From the NCBI GenBank assembly GCA_029212405.1, contig JARGNR010000036.1, positions 1 to 58,547 of the forward strand: a stretch of 58,547 bases of DNA, written 5' to 3'. The position numbers and the translations under genes were made by a program. The notes under the pieces are model-generated. The model worked only from the letters and a program-made list of their open reading frames with translations, had not been told where the DNA came from and did not search any database. The number at the start of each line of letters is the position of its first letter. Within the stretch, counting starts at the first letter, position 1. Below are positions 18,007 through 28,400 of the stretch, piece by piece. The stretch comes from Saprospiraceae bacterium (lineage in GTDB: Bacteria; Bacteroidota; Bacteroidia; Chitinophagales; Saprospiraceae).

Positions 18007-19476
18007 ATGAAAAAATATGTCCAGAAAGCGCTCCTTTTAAACACAAAAAAGCTTGTATTCGTATTCTTGTTTTTTAATCTATTGATGCTAGAAAGTTGTG
18101 ATTCCAATGCACAACATTATGTGGAATCTGCCAAAATTGAGTCTGCAAAGAAAGGTGAATGCGACCAAATGTGGCGATTGGATGCGATTGTCCAGGATGC
18201 TTATCGGGAAGATGAAACTACTTATGTCACTAGAGTGGATACGTTTATATTTGAACAGGATTCTATTTTGAAAAAAACTATTTCGTATACTGATTACAGT
18301 GACCAGAAAAAGAAGTTTGGCAGAAGGACTGAGGTTCGATACAATGAAAAAGTGGATCTAGTTCGCCCTTTTACACCAACACTAGATCCTAGATTTTCTT
18401 CATGGGAACACAGATTTGGATCCGTGATTATTCATAATGATTCGGAAAACAAAAAGGAGAAATATGAATTTAAGTTCAACTATAAGACGGAGGAGTGGAA
18501 TTTGATTGAACACATAGTAGATTCCTTTGATACGAGAGGAATATTGATTCAACAAAATAAGTTCTCTGATAGCTGGATGGGAAGGAGTGGGTATGTAGAA
18601 AGTAAAGAGAATTTCGAGTACAATGATACTGTTCTGATCAAAAAAGAAAAAGTGTATCGACGAGAAGGAGAAGGGCCCGAATGGCAGCATTCTTCCAGTC
18701 AAATAAGGACATTTAAAGAAGATAGATTAGTGGAAGATATGAAGTACGTTACCTTCAGCAATGAAAAATATATTAAAAAGAGACGCTATTATGAATACGG
18801 TGAGCATCAAACAATACGAATCTTTGAAGAGTATTCCCGGAAAAATAAGTTGAAACGAAAAAATAAAACGGTAGAGTTGTTAGAAAAGGGTGGAGAAGTT
18901 GTTCAATCAGATTTCTTTTCCTGGGATAGTGAGAATGAAAATTTTGTATTGAGTAGCACAACGTATTTTGAACGAGAAAATGAGTATGAGAAAGAAAGGA
19001 AAGTAAGTATCAGAGACTCGATAGAAAGAATTAAAATTGTAGAATGGGATTCCAATCATCGAAAGACAAGGTCTTATTCTCGAGAAAAAAACATAGGGGA
19101 GATCAATTGGGAGTCTAACTATGATTTTCGATATTTTTATGAAGGAAGCGATACCTTATGCAGGTATAGGGAGATGTACGATGAAGATGGAGAGATCGAA
19201 CGGATAGATAGTTTGTATATGGATGATAGAGGTAACCCCAAAAAGAGAAAGGTTAAATCAAATAAGTCAACCTTAGAAACATTGTATATTCACGACCATT
19301 CGATTGATTCTAAATGTGTAGTAAATCCTTCTGGTATATCGATTTTTGAAGTAGACTTTTTTAAAAGCTTTTTTAACCATACAGATGTACTGATAAGAAG
19401 TGAACGATACCTTGAGAATAAAAATGGACAAGGAATTTATAGAGCGTATCGATATGTATATAGTCCCATCCAATAG
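18007..19476 (+). CDS. Putative lipoprotein, paralogue of the preceding gene
   Basis: A 489-residue product with a lipoprotein signal (VFVFLFFNLLMLESC, then DSNAQ). The mature part repeats short beta units like KYEFKFNYKTEEWNLI and FEYNDTVLIKKEKVYRR, colinear with the upstream gene but strongly diverged. It is highly charged and lysine/glutamate rich. An ATG four codons upstream is an alternative start. I prefer 18007 because MKK opens the signal. Together with the previous and next genes it forms a same-strand cluster of exported proteins with gaps of 83 and 37 bases. No function can be assigned. Confidence 0.6.
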   Translation: MKKYVQKALLLNTKKLVFVFLFFNLLMLESCDSNAQHYVESAKIESAKKGECDQMWRLDAIVQDAYREDETTYVTRVDTFIFEQDSILKKTISYTDYSDQKKKFGRRTEVRYNEKVDLVRPFTPTLDPRFSSWEHRFGSVIIHNDSENKKEKYEFKFNYKTEEWNLIEHIVDSFDTRGILIQQNKFSDSWMGRSGYVESKENFEYNDTVLIKKEKVYRREGEGPEWQHSSSQIRTFKEDRLVEDMKYVTFSNEKYIKKRRYYEYGEHQTIRIFEEYSRKNKLKRKNKTVELLEKGGEVVQSDFFSWDSENENFVLSSTTYFERENEYEKERKVSIRDSIERIKIVEWDSNHRKTRSYSREKNIGEINWESNYDFRYFYEGSDTLCRYREMYDEDGEIERIDSLYMDDRGNPKKRKVKSNKSTLETLYIHDHSIDSKCVVNPSGISIFEVDFFKSFFNHTDVLIRSERYLENKNGQGIYRAYRYVYSPIQ

Positions 19477-19513
19477 GATGTAACGCGTTATTTTTAAATC
19501 TAATGTTATCAAA

Positions 19514-20224
19514 ATGTATTATTTGAGTTCTTTAAAAATTATAGTAGGCCTTTTTGTGATGGTGGGAATAATGACTCCAATGAGTGGTCAGTACAAGGCA
19601 ATTGAATTTGAGATCAGTAATTCAGCTTTTTTGGACGATTATAGAGATACGGAATACAGTTATGATTATGAAAGTAATTATGGTGGGATTGCGCAATTTT
19701 CAGTGGGATATTCCTTTTTAATACACAAAAAACTGACTTTAAGTCCAAGGGTTGCTTATGCCCGTTCATTACATACTTTAGGTAAAAGACAAATTAGAAC
19801 TATAGGAGGAAGTTTAGAGGATCGAACGTTTATTGAGAAAAGAAAGAAAATCTCTTTTATTAAGACTGGGGTCGCATTATCGTATTGGTTCAGCAAACCG
19901 GCAAGTGGATTTTATTTTGAGTCCGAAGTTCAAAATTTATTTTTGCTTGATGCCAATAGTGATGAAATGAAAAGAGAGGGAGAAGGCGATATTATGAATT
20001 ATTCTGTATCATTCCGAGAGGATGTAAAAGGATTTGTTCCAAGTGCAAGAGTAGGAGTTGGGTATAGTCTATTGATCAACCGTGTAAGTTTGTTTATTCG
20101 CTTTTCAAGAGAAATACGTTTTACAACTTATTTTAAATCCACCGATAATTATACTTGGTTGAATAGGAGTGTGGGGCTAGGATTTCGATATGTGTTTCCA
20201 ACGACGACAACGCCATCTTCTTAG
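19514..20224 (+). CDS. Putative outer-membrane beta-barrel protein
   Basis: A 236-residue product with an N-terminal signal (LKIIVGLFVMVGIMTPMSGQ) and a strand-rich body: AQFSVGYSFLIHKKLTLSPRV, GVALSYWFSKP, FVPSARVGVGYSLLIN and SVGLGFRYVF. This is a typical small Bacteroidota barrel. The barrel signal (GFRYVF) is followed by a short polar tail (PTTTTPSS). It follows the two paralogous repeat proteins by 37 bases and probably shares their transcript. I cannot name its family. Confidence 0.6.
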   Translation: MYYLSSLKIIVGLFVMVGIMTPMSGQYKAIEFEISNSAFLDDYRDTEYSYDYESNYGGIAQFSVGYSFLIHKKLTLSPRVAYARSLHTLGKRQIRTIGGSLEDRTFIEKRKKISFIKTGVALSYWFSKPASGFYFESEVQNLFLLDANSDEMKREGEGDIMNYSVSFREDVKGFVPSARVGVGYSLLINRVSLFIRFSREIRFTTYFKSTDNYTWLNRSVGLGFRYVFPTTTTPSS

Positions 20225-20330
20225 TCTATTTTTAGGACGGAATTATTATTACATAATCTATAGTAATTAGAAGAAGAAATGAATGAAACTCCATCTACTA
20301 GAAAATAAAATATCTGAAAAACGATTGTAT

Positions 20331-22250
20331 ATGATTAAAAAAGAGAGCTTAAAGAAATTAATTCAATCAATTGTAATTCCAGAAGTGGAATCCGTTTTGT
20401 CTCCACTTGGATATAAGTATGTAAAAACTCAAGGTAGATTCACTCAAACTCAAAATAATTTCAAACAAATCATAGGTCTTAGTGGGCAAGGTGCCTCCAT
20501 TGAATATGATGAAAAATCGAATGAGTTATTGTTGCTCTTTTCTGTATCATCTACTATTGAATGTCCAAAGTTTGAAAAGTGGAGTGAAAAAGAGTACCAC
20601 CATAAATCGAGAATCTATCACAGGTTGAACAACTTCCAATGTAAGAAAGTCATCAGCATAGATGAAATTGGTCGAGATGATGTTTATACTCCTACTAAAG
20701 CCCAACAATTTAAATCGTATGTAAGCAGGGCCATAGGAGGAGTAAAACGTAGAGAAGTGATTCAATTCCAAGAAATGATGGATGATGGATTCCAAGCAAT
20801 GGTTACCAATCTCAACTTACTCAGTGATATTCATCTCATATATGAAAATAGACCTTTTCCCAATCATTTAGACTATGTCCGACTTCTCGAGTTTTATGGA
20901 AAGGTGGATCTTGCTAAAAATGAGAATATAAGACTTTTGGAGGTTTGGGAATCTGCAGTACTTGAAAAAGAATACAAATCACTGGCTGAGAAAAAGTTGT
21001 CCATAGACAATTACAACAAGAGGGTGAATGAAATTAATACGCGATTTGACCAAAGTATACCCATTTGGGAAGAAGCCTTTGAATTGTTTGAATTTAAAAA
21101 AGGAGTTGAAATAAAAACGTCGATAACAGGAGTAAAGTTGGAAGAAGTATTTTCTATTTCTAAATCGTCAAGTGGTATATTAGGATATGAAAAGATTAAT
21201 GATACCTATTACCAATTTCGAGGGGATGCCAGTGTGATTGTTCATAATGTAGAGGGAGAAGTTTTATACCATCATCAATTGACCGGTATGGATCATATTT
21301 CTGGTGAATGTATTAATAAATGTACTGCTCTAAAAGGGGTGTTTTGGTATAATTTCTTCATTCGTGACGGGGAGGTCATTCCCTTGGAGGTAGAATTGAC
21401 AAAGAAGGATAAGAGAGATTCTAGTTTTTCTATTTATGCACAAAAGTATCTACCCAAGAAAAAAGAAGTTGTGTTATTGGCTTCTAATCATAGGAACCAC
21501 TTACTATTTCGTTATGATGAAGCGTTTAATTTGTTAGAAAAAATTGACTTAGAGGATAGACCTTTTGATGTCATTCCAGAAATGGATTTACTATTATGTG
21601 AAAGCCGTAAAAAAGCGTGTAGTGTCTATGACTTGAAAGGAGATTTAAAGTATCTCATGCCTTCGAATAATGCATATTACACCTTCCGTATCCATTATGC
21701 TTACAGTTTAAAAGCAGATCTATTTCTTTCAGGTTGGTACTATACCAAGTCGCAATTATTTCAATTATCTACGGGCAAGTTAGTAAAGAACCTTTGGGCG
21801 CATCCTACCTATATGAAAGGATATAAAGAGAATTTATACAACGATATCAATCATAATTTTGGGATGGATGTTTTTCAATTTTCTCCAGATGGAAGTTATA
21901 TTGTTGGAGGAGCAGATCATGGGAAGTATGTGGCCTGGACCACAAACAATTTTGAAAGACATGAGTTAATTCCTAATGATTACTTTATAAAAGAAAGAAT
22001 ACCTGGGGCCACCATAGAAGATATCGATGGCAAAAAGATGTTGAAGAATCGTGGGAATAAGATGAGAAAGATATTGTTTTTAAAAGGAGGAAACTACTTC
22101 GCTTTTCAGGTAAATACTGATTTATTGATATGGAATACTCGATTTGAACATTTGGATACAATAGAGGATATAGGGTACATTAAAGAAATGGAATCGGGTG
22201 TTTTACTTATGGATAATGGTGAAGATCAATCAGTATTTACATTAGGGTGA
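20331..22250 (+). CDS. Large hypothetical protein with propeller-like C-terminal half
   Basis: A 639-residue protein without a signal peptide, so probably cytoplasmic. The N-terminal 90 residues (ESLKKLIQSIVIPEVESVL, GYKYVKTQGRF) look like a DUF4304-type opening, but I am not sure. A helical middle follows (residues 130-260). From about residue 270 the protein shows repeated strand units such as SSGILGYEKINDTYYQFRG, HLLFRYDEAFNLLEKIDL and DVFQFSPDGSYIVGGADHG, suggestive of a WD40 or NHL-like propeller. An ATG 48 bases upstream would add 16 residues. No function is assigned. Confidence 0.55.
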   Translation: MIKKESLKKLIQSIVIPEVESVLSPLGYKYVKTQGRFTQTQNNFKQIIGLSGQGASIEYDEKSNELLLLFSVSSTIECPKFEKWSEKEYHHKSRIYHRLNNFQCKKVISIDEIGRDDVYTPTKAQQFKSYVSRAIGGVKRREVIQFQEMMDDGFQAMVTNLNLLSDIHLIYENRPFPNHLDYVRLLEFYGKVDLAKNENIRLLEVWESAVLEKEYKSLAEKKLSIDNYNKRVNEINTRFDQSIPIWEEAFELFEFKKGVEIKTSITGVKLEEVFSISKSSSGILGYEKINDTYYQFRGDASVIVHNVEGEVLYHHQLTGMDHISGECINKCTALKGVFWYNFFIRDGEVIPLEVELTKKDKRDSSFSIYAQKYLPKKKEVVLLASNHRNHLLFRYDEAFNLLEKIDLEDRPFDVIPEMDLLLCESRKKACSVYDLKGDLKYLMPSNNAYYTFRIHYAYSLKADLFLSGWYYTKSQLFQLSTGKLVKNLWAHPTYMKGYKENLYNDINHNFGMDVFQFSPDGSYIVGGADHGKYVAWTTNNFERHELIPNDYFIKERIPGATIEDIDGKKMLKNRGNKMRKILFLKGGNYFAFQVNTDLLIWNTRFEHLDTIEDIGYIKEMESGVLLMDNGEDQSVFTLG

Positions 22251-22408
22251 TAGACAATCTGAAAGAAAAAAATTAATATAGAATAAGCAGAATGATATTT
22301 TTTGACAAAGTTATCACATAAATAGCAGCGAATTGCCATGTGTTAGACTCTTACAGTTAGACGATTAGCATCATTTTTGCTATATTTATGGACTAAGACT
22401 ATGAACCA

Positions 22409-25400
22409 ATGAAATCCAAGTGCACATTTAAGCTGTTATTCGTCTTATTCTATATGTTTCTGTGGCAGGGTACTTCCGTATTTGGACAGGATATAGAGTA
22501 TCCAAGCCATATTGAAATTTGTAAATTTGGTTGGAATAAAATATATCTAGAAGATCCGAGTGGCCTACCTGCCTTACCCCAAATGTCGTTTTTCAATGAA
22601 TCATATGGAGGGTTCAGTAAAGATGAATATTACGAATATCCTTACTTTTATTTTTTCTTGGACAGTAATCAACCCATACCTCCAAGTGGAACTTTTGAAA
22701 TAGGATCGAGCGGAGGTACAGGTGCAGTTAGTACTGGTACATTTACATCAAAAACATGCCACGATTATATTAGGTTCGTCAGAGAAAATACGTGTGGTAT
22801 TTTTATCATTTTCAAACCAACAGATCCCGTACCGGTGCATAATGGAGAATCGAATTACCAAGTTTGTGTAGGAGATACAACACCTATGTTCATTTCTCCG
22901 AATACTTATACGACAACTACATTAGCGAATCAACCATTTTCTATTGATCGATTGAAAATAAGTAATGGTTATGTGATTGATGTGGATGACTACACGTTTA
23001 AAGTTGTGTGGACATCAGAGGGCTTTGATTTATTAGAGTTGACTACGACAGATGAATGTGGTTTTAGCTTGGTGACATTTCAAGGTATAAATGTTCATGA
23101 GAGTAATCCATTACAGATTAAGGCGGAAGGTGGAGTATCAGAATTGTCTGTTTGTGTTGGTGAAACAGTTTTCCTGGATTCCGATATTGGACCCACTAAA
23201 TATCCAGTTTGGACAATATCAGATGGAAGGATATTAAGAGGGAAGTCTATTGAAGTAAACTTTGATGTACCTGGACAATATACTGTTTCGTTAGACGATG
23301 AAGACGAATGCAATTGCAGTATGAAAGATGAAATTATTGTGCATGTAGTTGCGGGAGAATCACCCGATATCACCTGTATAGGGACCATCTGTGAAAATAC
23401 ATCTGTTATCTATTATTCGGAAGATTTATGTGATTCCTATTATTGGACTATTTCAGGAGATGGCATAATTACTGACGGAGGGGGAGAAACGGATTATTTT
23501 ATAGCCATAGACTGGGGACAAGGATCAGAGGGACTTGTAGAATTATCCACTCCAGGATGTTATGCTTCTCCATGTAGAGAGTCTGTTGAGGTGACTATTC
23601 CAATTCTAGGTCCAACTGCTGAAATAGAAGGTCCCGATATCGTTTGTTATTTAGATAGCGATACCTACACGATCCCGTTGTATGCTGGCACAAGTTATAG
23701 ATGGTCATTGATGGAACCTGAATCCATGAATCCCTTATATCATTATTCGTATCAAGGAGATAATAAATGTACGGTAGATTGGCCAGATGTAACCTATTAC
23801 GATGAAGTTTTGATTATAGTAGAGTATGAGAATTGCACATTGGGGTGCAGTGGCAGAGCAGAAAAATTGGTGCAGATATTACAACCCGTAAGCTTATCAG
23901 CTGATGGTTTTTATGGGTGTTTGAACGATGCTTTTACAGTTGAAGAACAAAATGGAGAGTTATTGAATTTTGAGATCGTTTCTCCTTCTGGAGCAGTGAC
24001 GAATTATAATGGTGTTTCCACGTTTACATTTTTTGGAACTGAAAATGGAAACTATCAATTGACAGCAATTAACCCTACCAATTCGACATGTAATTCGGAA
24101 GGAACCATGGAGTTTACTGTTAATTTGCCTCCTCCTATACCTGAGGGAATCGTTCAGCAAGGCCTCATTTGTACAGGGGTGAACACCTCTTTTGAGATCG
24201 CGAATTTACCTTCTGGTTTTGGGGTAAGCTGGACTGTTTTTGATGGAGATGCCTCTCTCCCCACCTATACTATAAATGGAAAAACATTGAATCATTTATG
24301 GGTCAGCGCTGGTCCTTGTAAAATCGAGGCCCAACTCATAGATTTGCAGTCGGGCTGTATAGGCGAATCGATCGTTGAGTTATATGACTCCTCTGCAGAA
24401 GTAATGGGAGAAGACAGAATCTGTATATCCAACGAAGCTATTTACTCCATTCCTAATATAAATAATGTAAGTGTGGCTTGGTCCATCATTCCAGATAATG
24501 CAGGAGTGGTACTTCAAAAGTCCAATAAATCCATTGAAATTTATTGGGGAGCGGTTGGGAACCATGTTGTCAAAGCTACTATTTGCGGACAAGAAGTGGA
24601 ATACAATGTAGAAGTGGTATCCTACGAATTGGATTTGATGTATCCAGATTCAGTGTGTATAAATGGTACTGGGGATGTGTATGTTGTAGCACCCTCAGGA
24701 AGTACCATTGACTATTTTAATGAGAATGATGTATTTATTGGGACTGGAACCTCAATATCCTTAGGGAAAGGAGAGTACAGCGTAGTGGTCAATACCCCCG
24801 ATCAATGTATTGATGGTGGAGAATTCAGTATTTACGAATTTGAAGAGTATGAAGTCTTCATAGATGTAGATGGACCTCTTGCCTTTTGTCAACCTCATCC
24901 ACCCATCACTTTTACTGCAATTACTCCCCCTGGGGCCCATTCACATGCATGGTATAGAAATAATGTATTAGTTTCGAATACAGCATCGAGCTACTCTACA
25001 GATGAATTTGGATATTATTATGTGATTGTTACCAACGAATTTGGATGTGAAGCTCAGTCGTCTACAATAGTGTTGTCTCAATGTTGTGGTGATTCATTTT
25101 ATGATTGTGATGCGAATGCGCTTGTTATTAATACAACGGATATAGATTGTTTTGAAAAAGAATTCGAAGCTACAAATATTATTGATAGTGATATGTTGAC
25201 TTGGGATTTTGATGATCCTGCTAGTGGGTCGAATTATGCTGAGGGAACAAATGTGAGCCATGTTTTTTCTGGAGTAGGCATTTACAACATTATTGCAACA
25301 GGAAATGATGGATGTGTAAGTGGAACAGAAGCAATATGCGGTTCAGAAGATGATATTATTTGTTGTGAAGCGGGTCAGACTACAGTGATTATCTATACAA

Positions 25401-28400
25401 AAGCTGATTTTGAGGTGGAAGAAGCATGTCCTATGCAGACCATTGAGTTGACAAATTTGACGGATAAAATCAATGGGTACACAGGAGAAACATACAGTTG
25501 GGATTTTGGTGATCCTACGAGTGCAACAAATTTATCCAATGATGTAAATCCGATCCATAGTTATGACAATCCTGGAACCTATACAATAACATTAATTGTG
25601 ACGGACCATTTGGGTTGTGCATCCATTTCTGAGCAACAAATTATTGTTCGTCCAAATCCAACGGCGGTCCTTGAAGCACCTGAATTAGGTTGTAAAGGCT
25701 TTGATGTGTCATTTAATGCCAGTACATCAATGTCTACTTTATCGTTTAGATGGGATTTTGGGGATCCAAATTCAGGGTACTACAATACTTCAAAATTGCA
25801 AAGCCCAACACATATTTTTGTAGATGAAGGTACCTATACGATTACCTTAGTTGTGGAAAGTGAAATAGGCTGTATTTCCACATTTACAGAAACCATTGAT
25901 ATAGAATATGAAACGGATTTGGGCTCGATTTCTTCATCTAGTGATTTTCTCATTTGCCCAGGTGCCAATACAACACTTACCGCTCCTATTGGTGTAGATT
26001 ATCTTTGGAGTACAGGGGAAACCACCCAGTCGATTACAGTCAACCAATCCGGAAACTATGATGTGATGGTGACTACAAACGCTGGATGTTCTTTTGTCCC
26101 AGGCTCAGCAATTGTGAATGAAGTAGATTTGACATCGTTACGAATTTATGGGGCAACTAGAGATGATGCTGAGGGAGCAACCATTCATTATGAAAGTATG
26201 ACGGTGTGCAAAGGAGAACATTTTATTATTGAGTCAGAAAGCTATCCAAATGTTAAGTTTACTTGGGACCTTGATAATTCGGTGGGCCCAACACTCAATT
26301 ATTATGAAAATGGATTGGCGTATTTAGATGTTGGTACGTACACCATGTCAGCAGTAGCAGTAGATACTATTTTAGACTGTACAGTTGATTTATCTCCTTT
26401 TGTTGTTCATATCATTGAGTTACCAGAAGCTCCAGTTATTGAATCTACAACACCAAACATCTGTACCGATGGAACGGCTACCTTGTATGTGGTTGATCCT
26501 ATTCCTGGATATATTTATGTATGGAGTAATGGGTTAGTTGGTACGTCGATCAACCCGATAGATTATGGACAGAAAAATGTAGTTGCGTACTCACCTTCAG
26601 GATGTCCTAGTGCTCGAAGTAATAATTTAATAGTTCGAAATCGTTCAGTGGTGCCTCCATGGGTGGGAGGATGCCATGAGGTTTGTTTTCCTTTTACTGT
26701 TTGTACTCGATTGTATACTTCTTACGATTATCAATTAATAAAAAATGAAACAGAAATCACGGTTGTTGATAATACGGTCGGAGAAATAATAATAGATGGT
26801 CCTGGTGATTATGAATTGATAGCTACGAACTCCTCGGGATGCAGTGCCAAATCTGAAATGTTGACCTTGAATACAATGCCTGAACAGCAATCTCTTTCAG
26901 GTATTGTTTATTTTGATGAAAATAGTAGTGGTGTATTTGATGGGGTCGATACCTTGCTGGCCAATATTCCAGTCATTATTTGCAATGGAAACACTCCTAT
27001 TGATACCAGCTTTACCAATGCGAATGGGGAATACTCTTTTGAAAATCTACATTATGCCAACTTAACCGCTAAAATTGATTTGTCTAGTACGCCTTATAGT
27101 GGGGGAGGTGGATTGGATACACTTTTAATATATGAAGGTTGTATTGAGGCCAAAGAAGTAAATTTTCCAGTGGATTCAGAGTGTGAAGGATTGATCACAG
27201 ACGAAGTATATTTTGTATGTGAAGGATTGACAGTAGAAATCGATGGAGAGGAATTTGCTGCGGGTTATCAGGATACTGTTATTTATGCCTTGGAAGGAAT
27301 ATGTGATTCTATTGTGTATATATCTGTCGAAGAATATCAGGTACCAGATGTGGTTTTGGAGATAACAAATGCTTGTTCAAATGCGCCTTCTGGTATGTTG
27401 TTGATTCACATGAATACAATGGACAGTCTCTTATTTAGAATGGATGAAAATGATGCTTGGTTGTCAGATTCTATATTTGGGGATTTGGGTGTCGGAAGCT
27501 ATGAATTAGAAATTTTGAGTCCACAAGGGTGTCTGTTTATCAAGGAGTTTAATTTGGAACAAGTTGCCTCACCTGAATTAAATTTGGAGGTCTTATCTAC
27601 ATGTGCAGGTGAAGAAAATGGATCTTTGCTTATAGATGTTCTATCAGGAACAGACCTTACGTTTAGTTTGGATGGAGGAACAACATTTACAGATCAAATC
27701 GAGTATGAGAATCTATCTCCTGGTTCGTATGTTTTAGATGTTGTGGATGGTTCAATGTGTACCTACCAACGTATGTTTACCATTGAAGTGTATCCAGAAC
27801 CAGAATACAGTATAGAGACAAATAGTTCATGTGAAATTGGAGGTACGGGAAGTCTACTTATTGATGCCACCACAGAAAATTTGTTGTTTAGTATTGATGT
27901 TACAAACAATTGGAACAACCTTGAATTTTATAAAGATTTATCCGTTGGATCACACACTCTATATATCCAGACGGTGGATGGATGTATTGATTCGATAGAT
28001 TTTATAATAGAGACCGTTTTTCCACCAATTTACGCAGCGAATATCAAAGCTTCTTGTGAAGGACAGAATAATGGAGAGATTATATTTTCATTTGATGATC
28101 CTGTATTGACAGCTTTAAATAATGGAGATTTTACCAATCAAATGAGTTATGATGGACTAATTCCAGGGGAGCATATTCTATATTACATGACCGAAGAAGG
28201 ATGTATTTTTGAATTTCTATTTGAAATCCTAGAATCAGAAGAGCCAGAAGTTGAAATCGAGACCGAGGCTTCATGTTTTGCAATGGGAAATGGACGACTT
28301 ACATTAACTTTGGAAGATCCAGATGTGGAAGTACGCATTATTTCGACTGAAGGGAATGAATTGAGTGCCGATGCAAATTTGCTTCCTGGCAACTATACCG

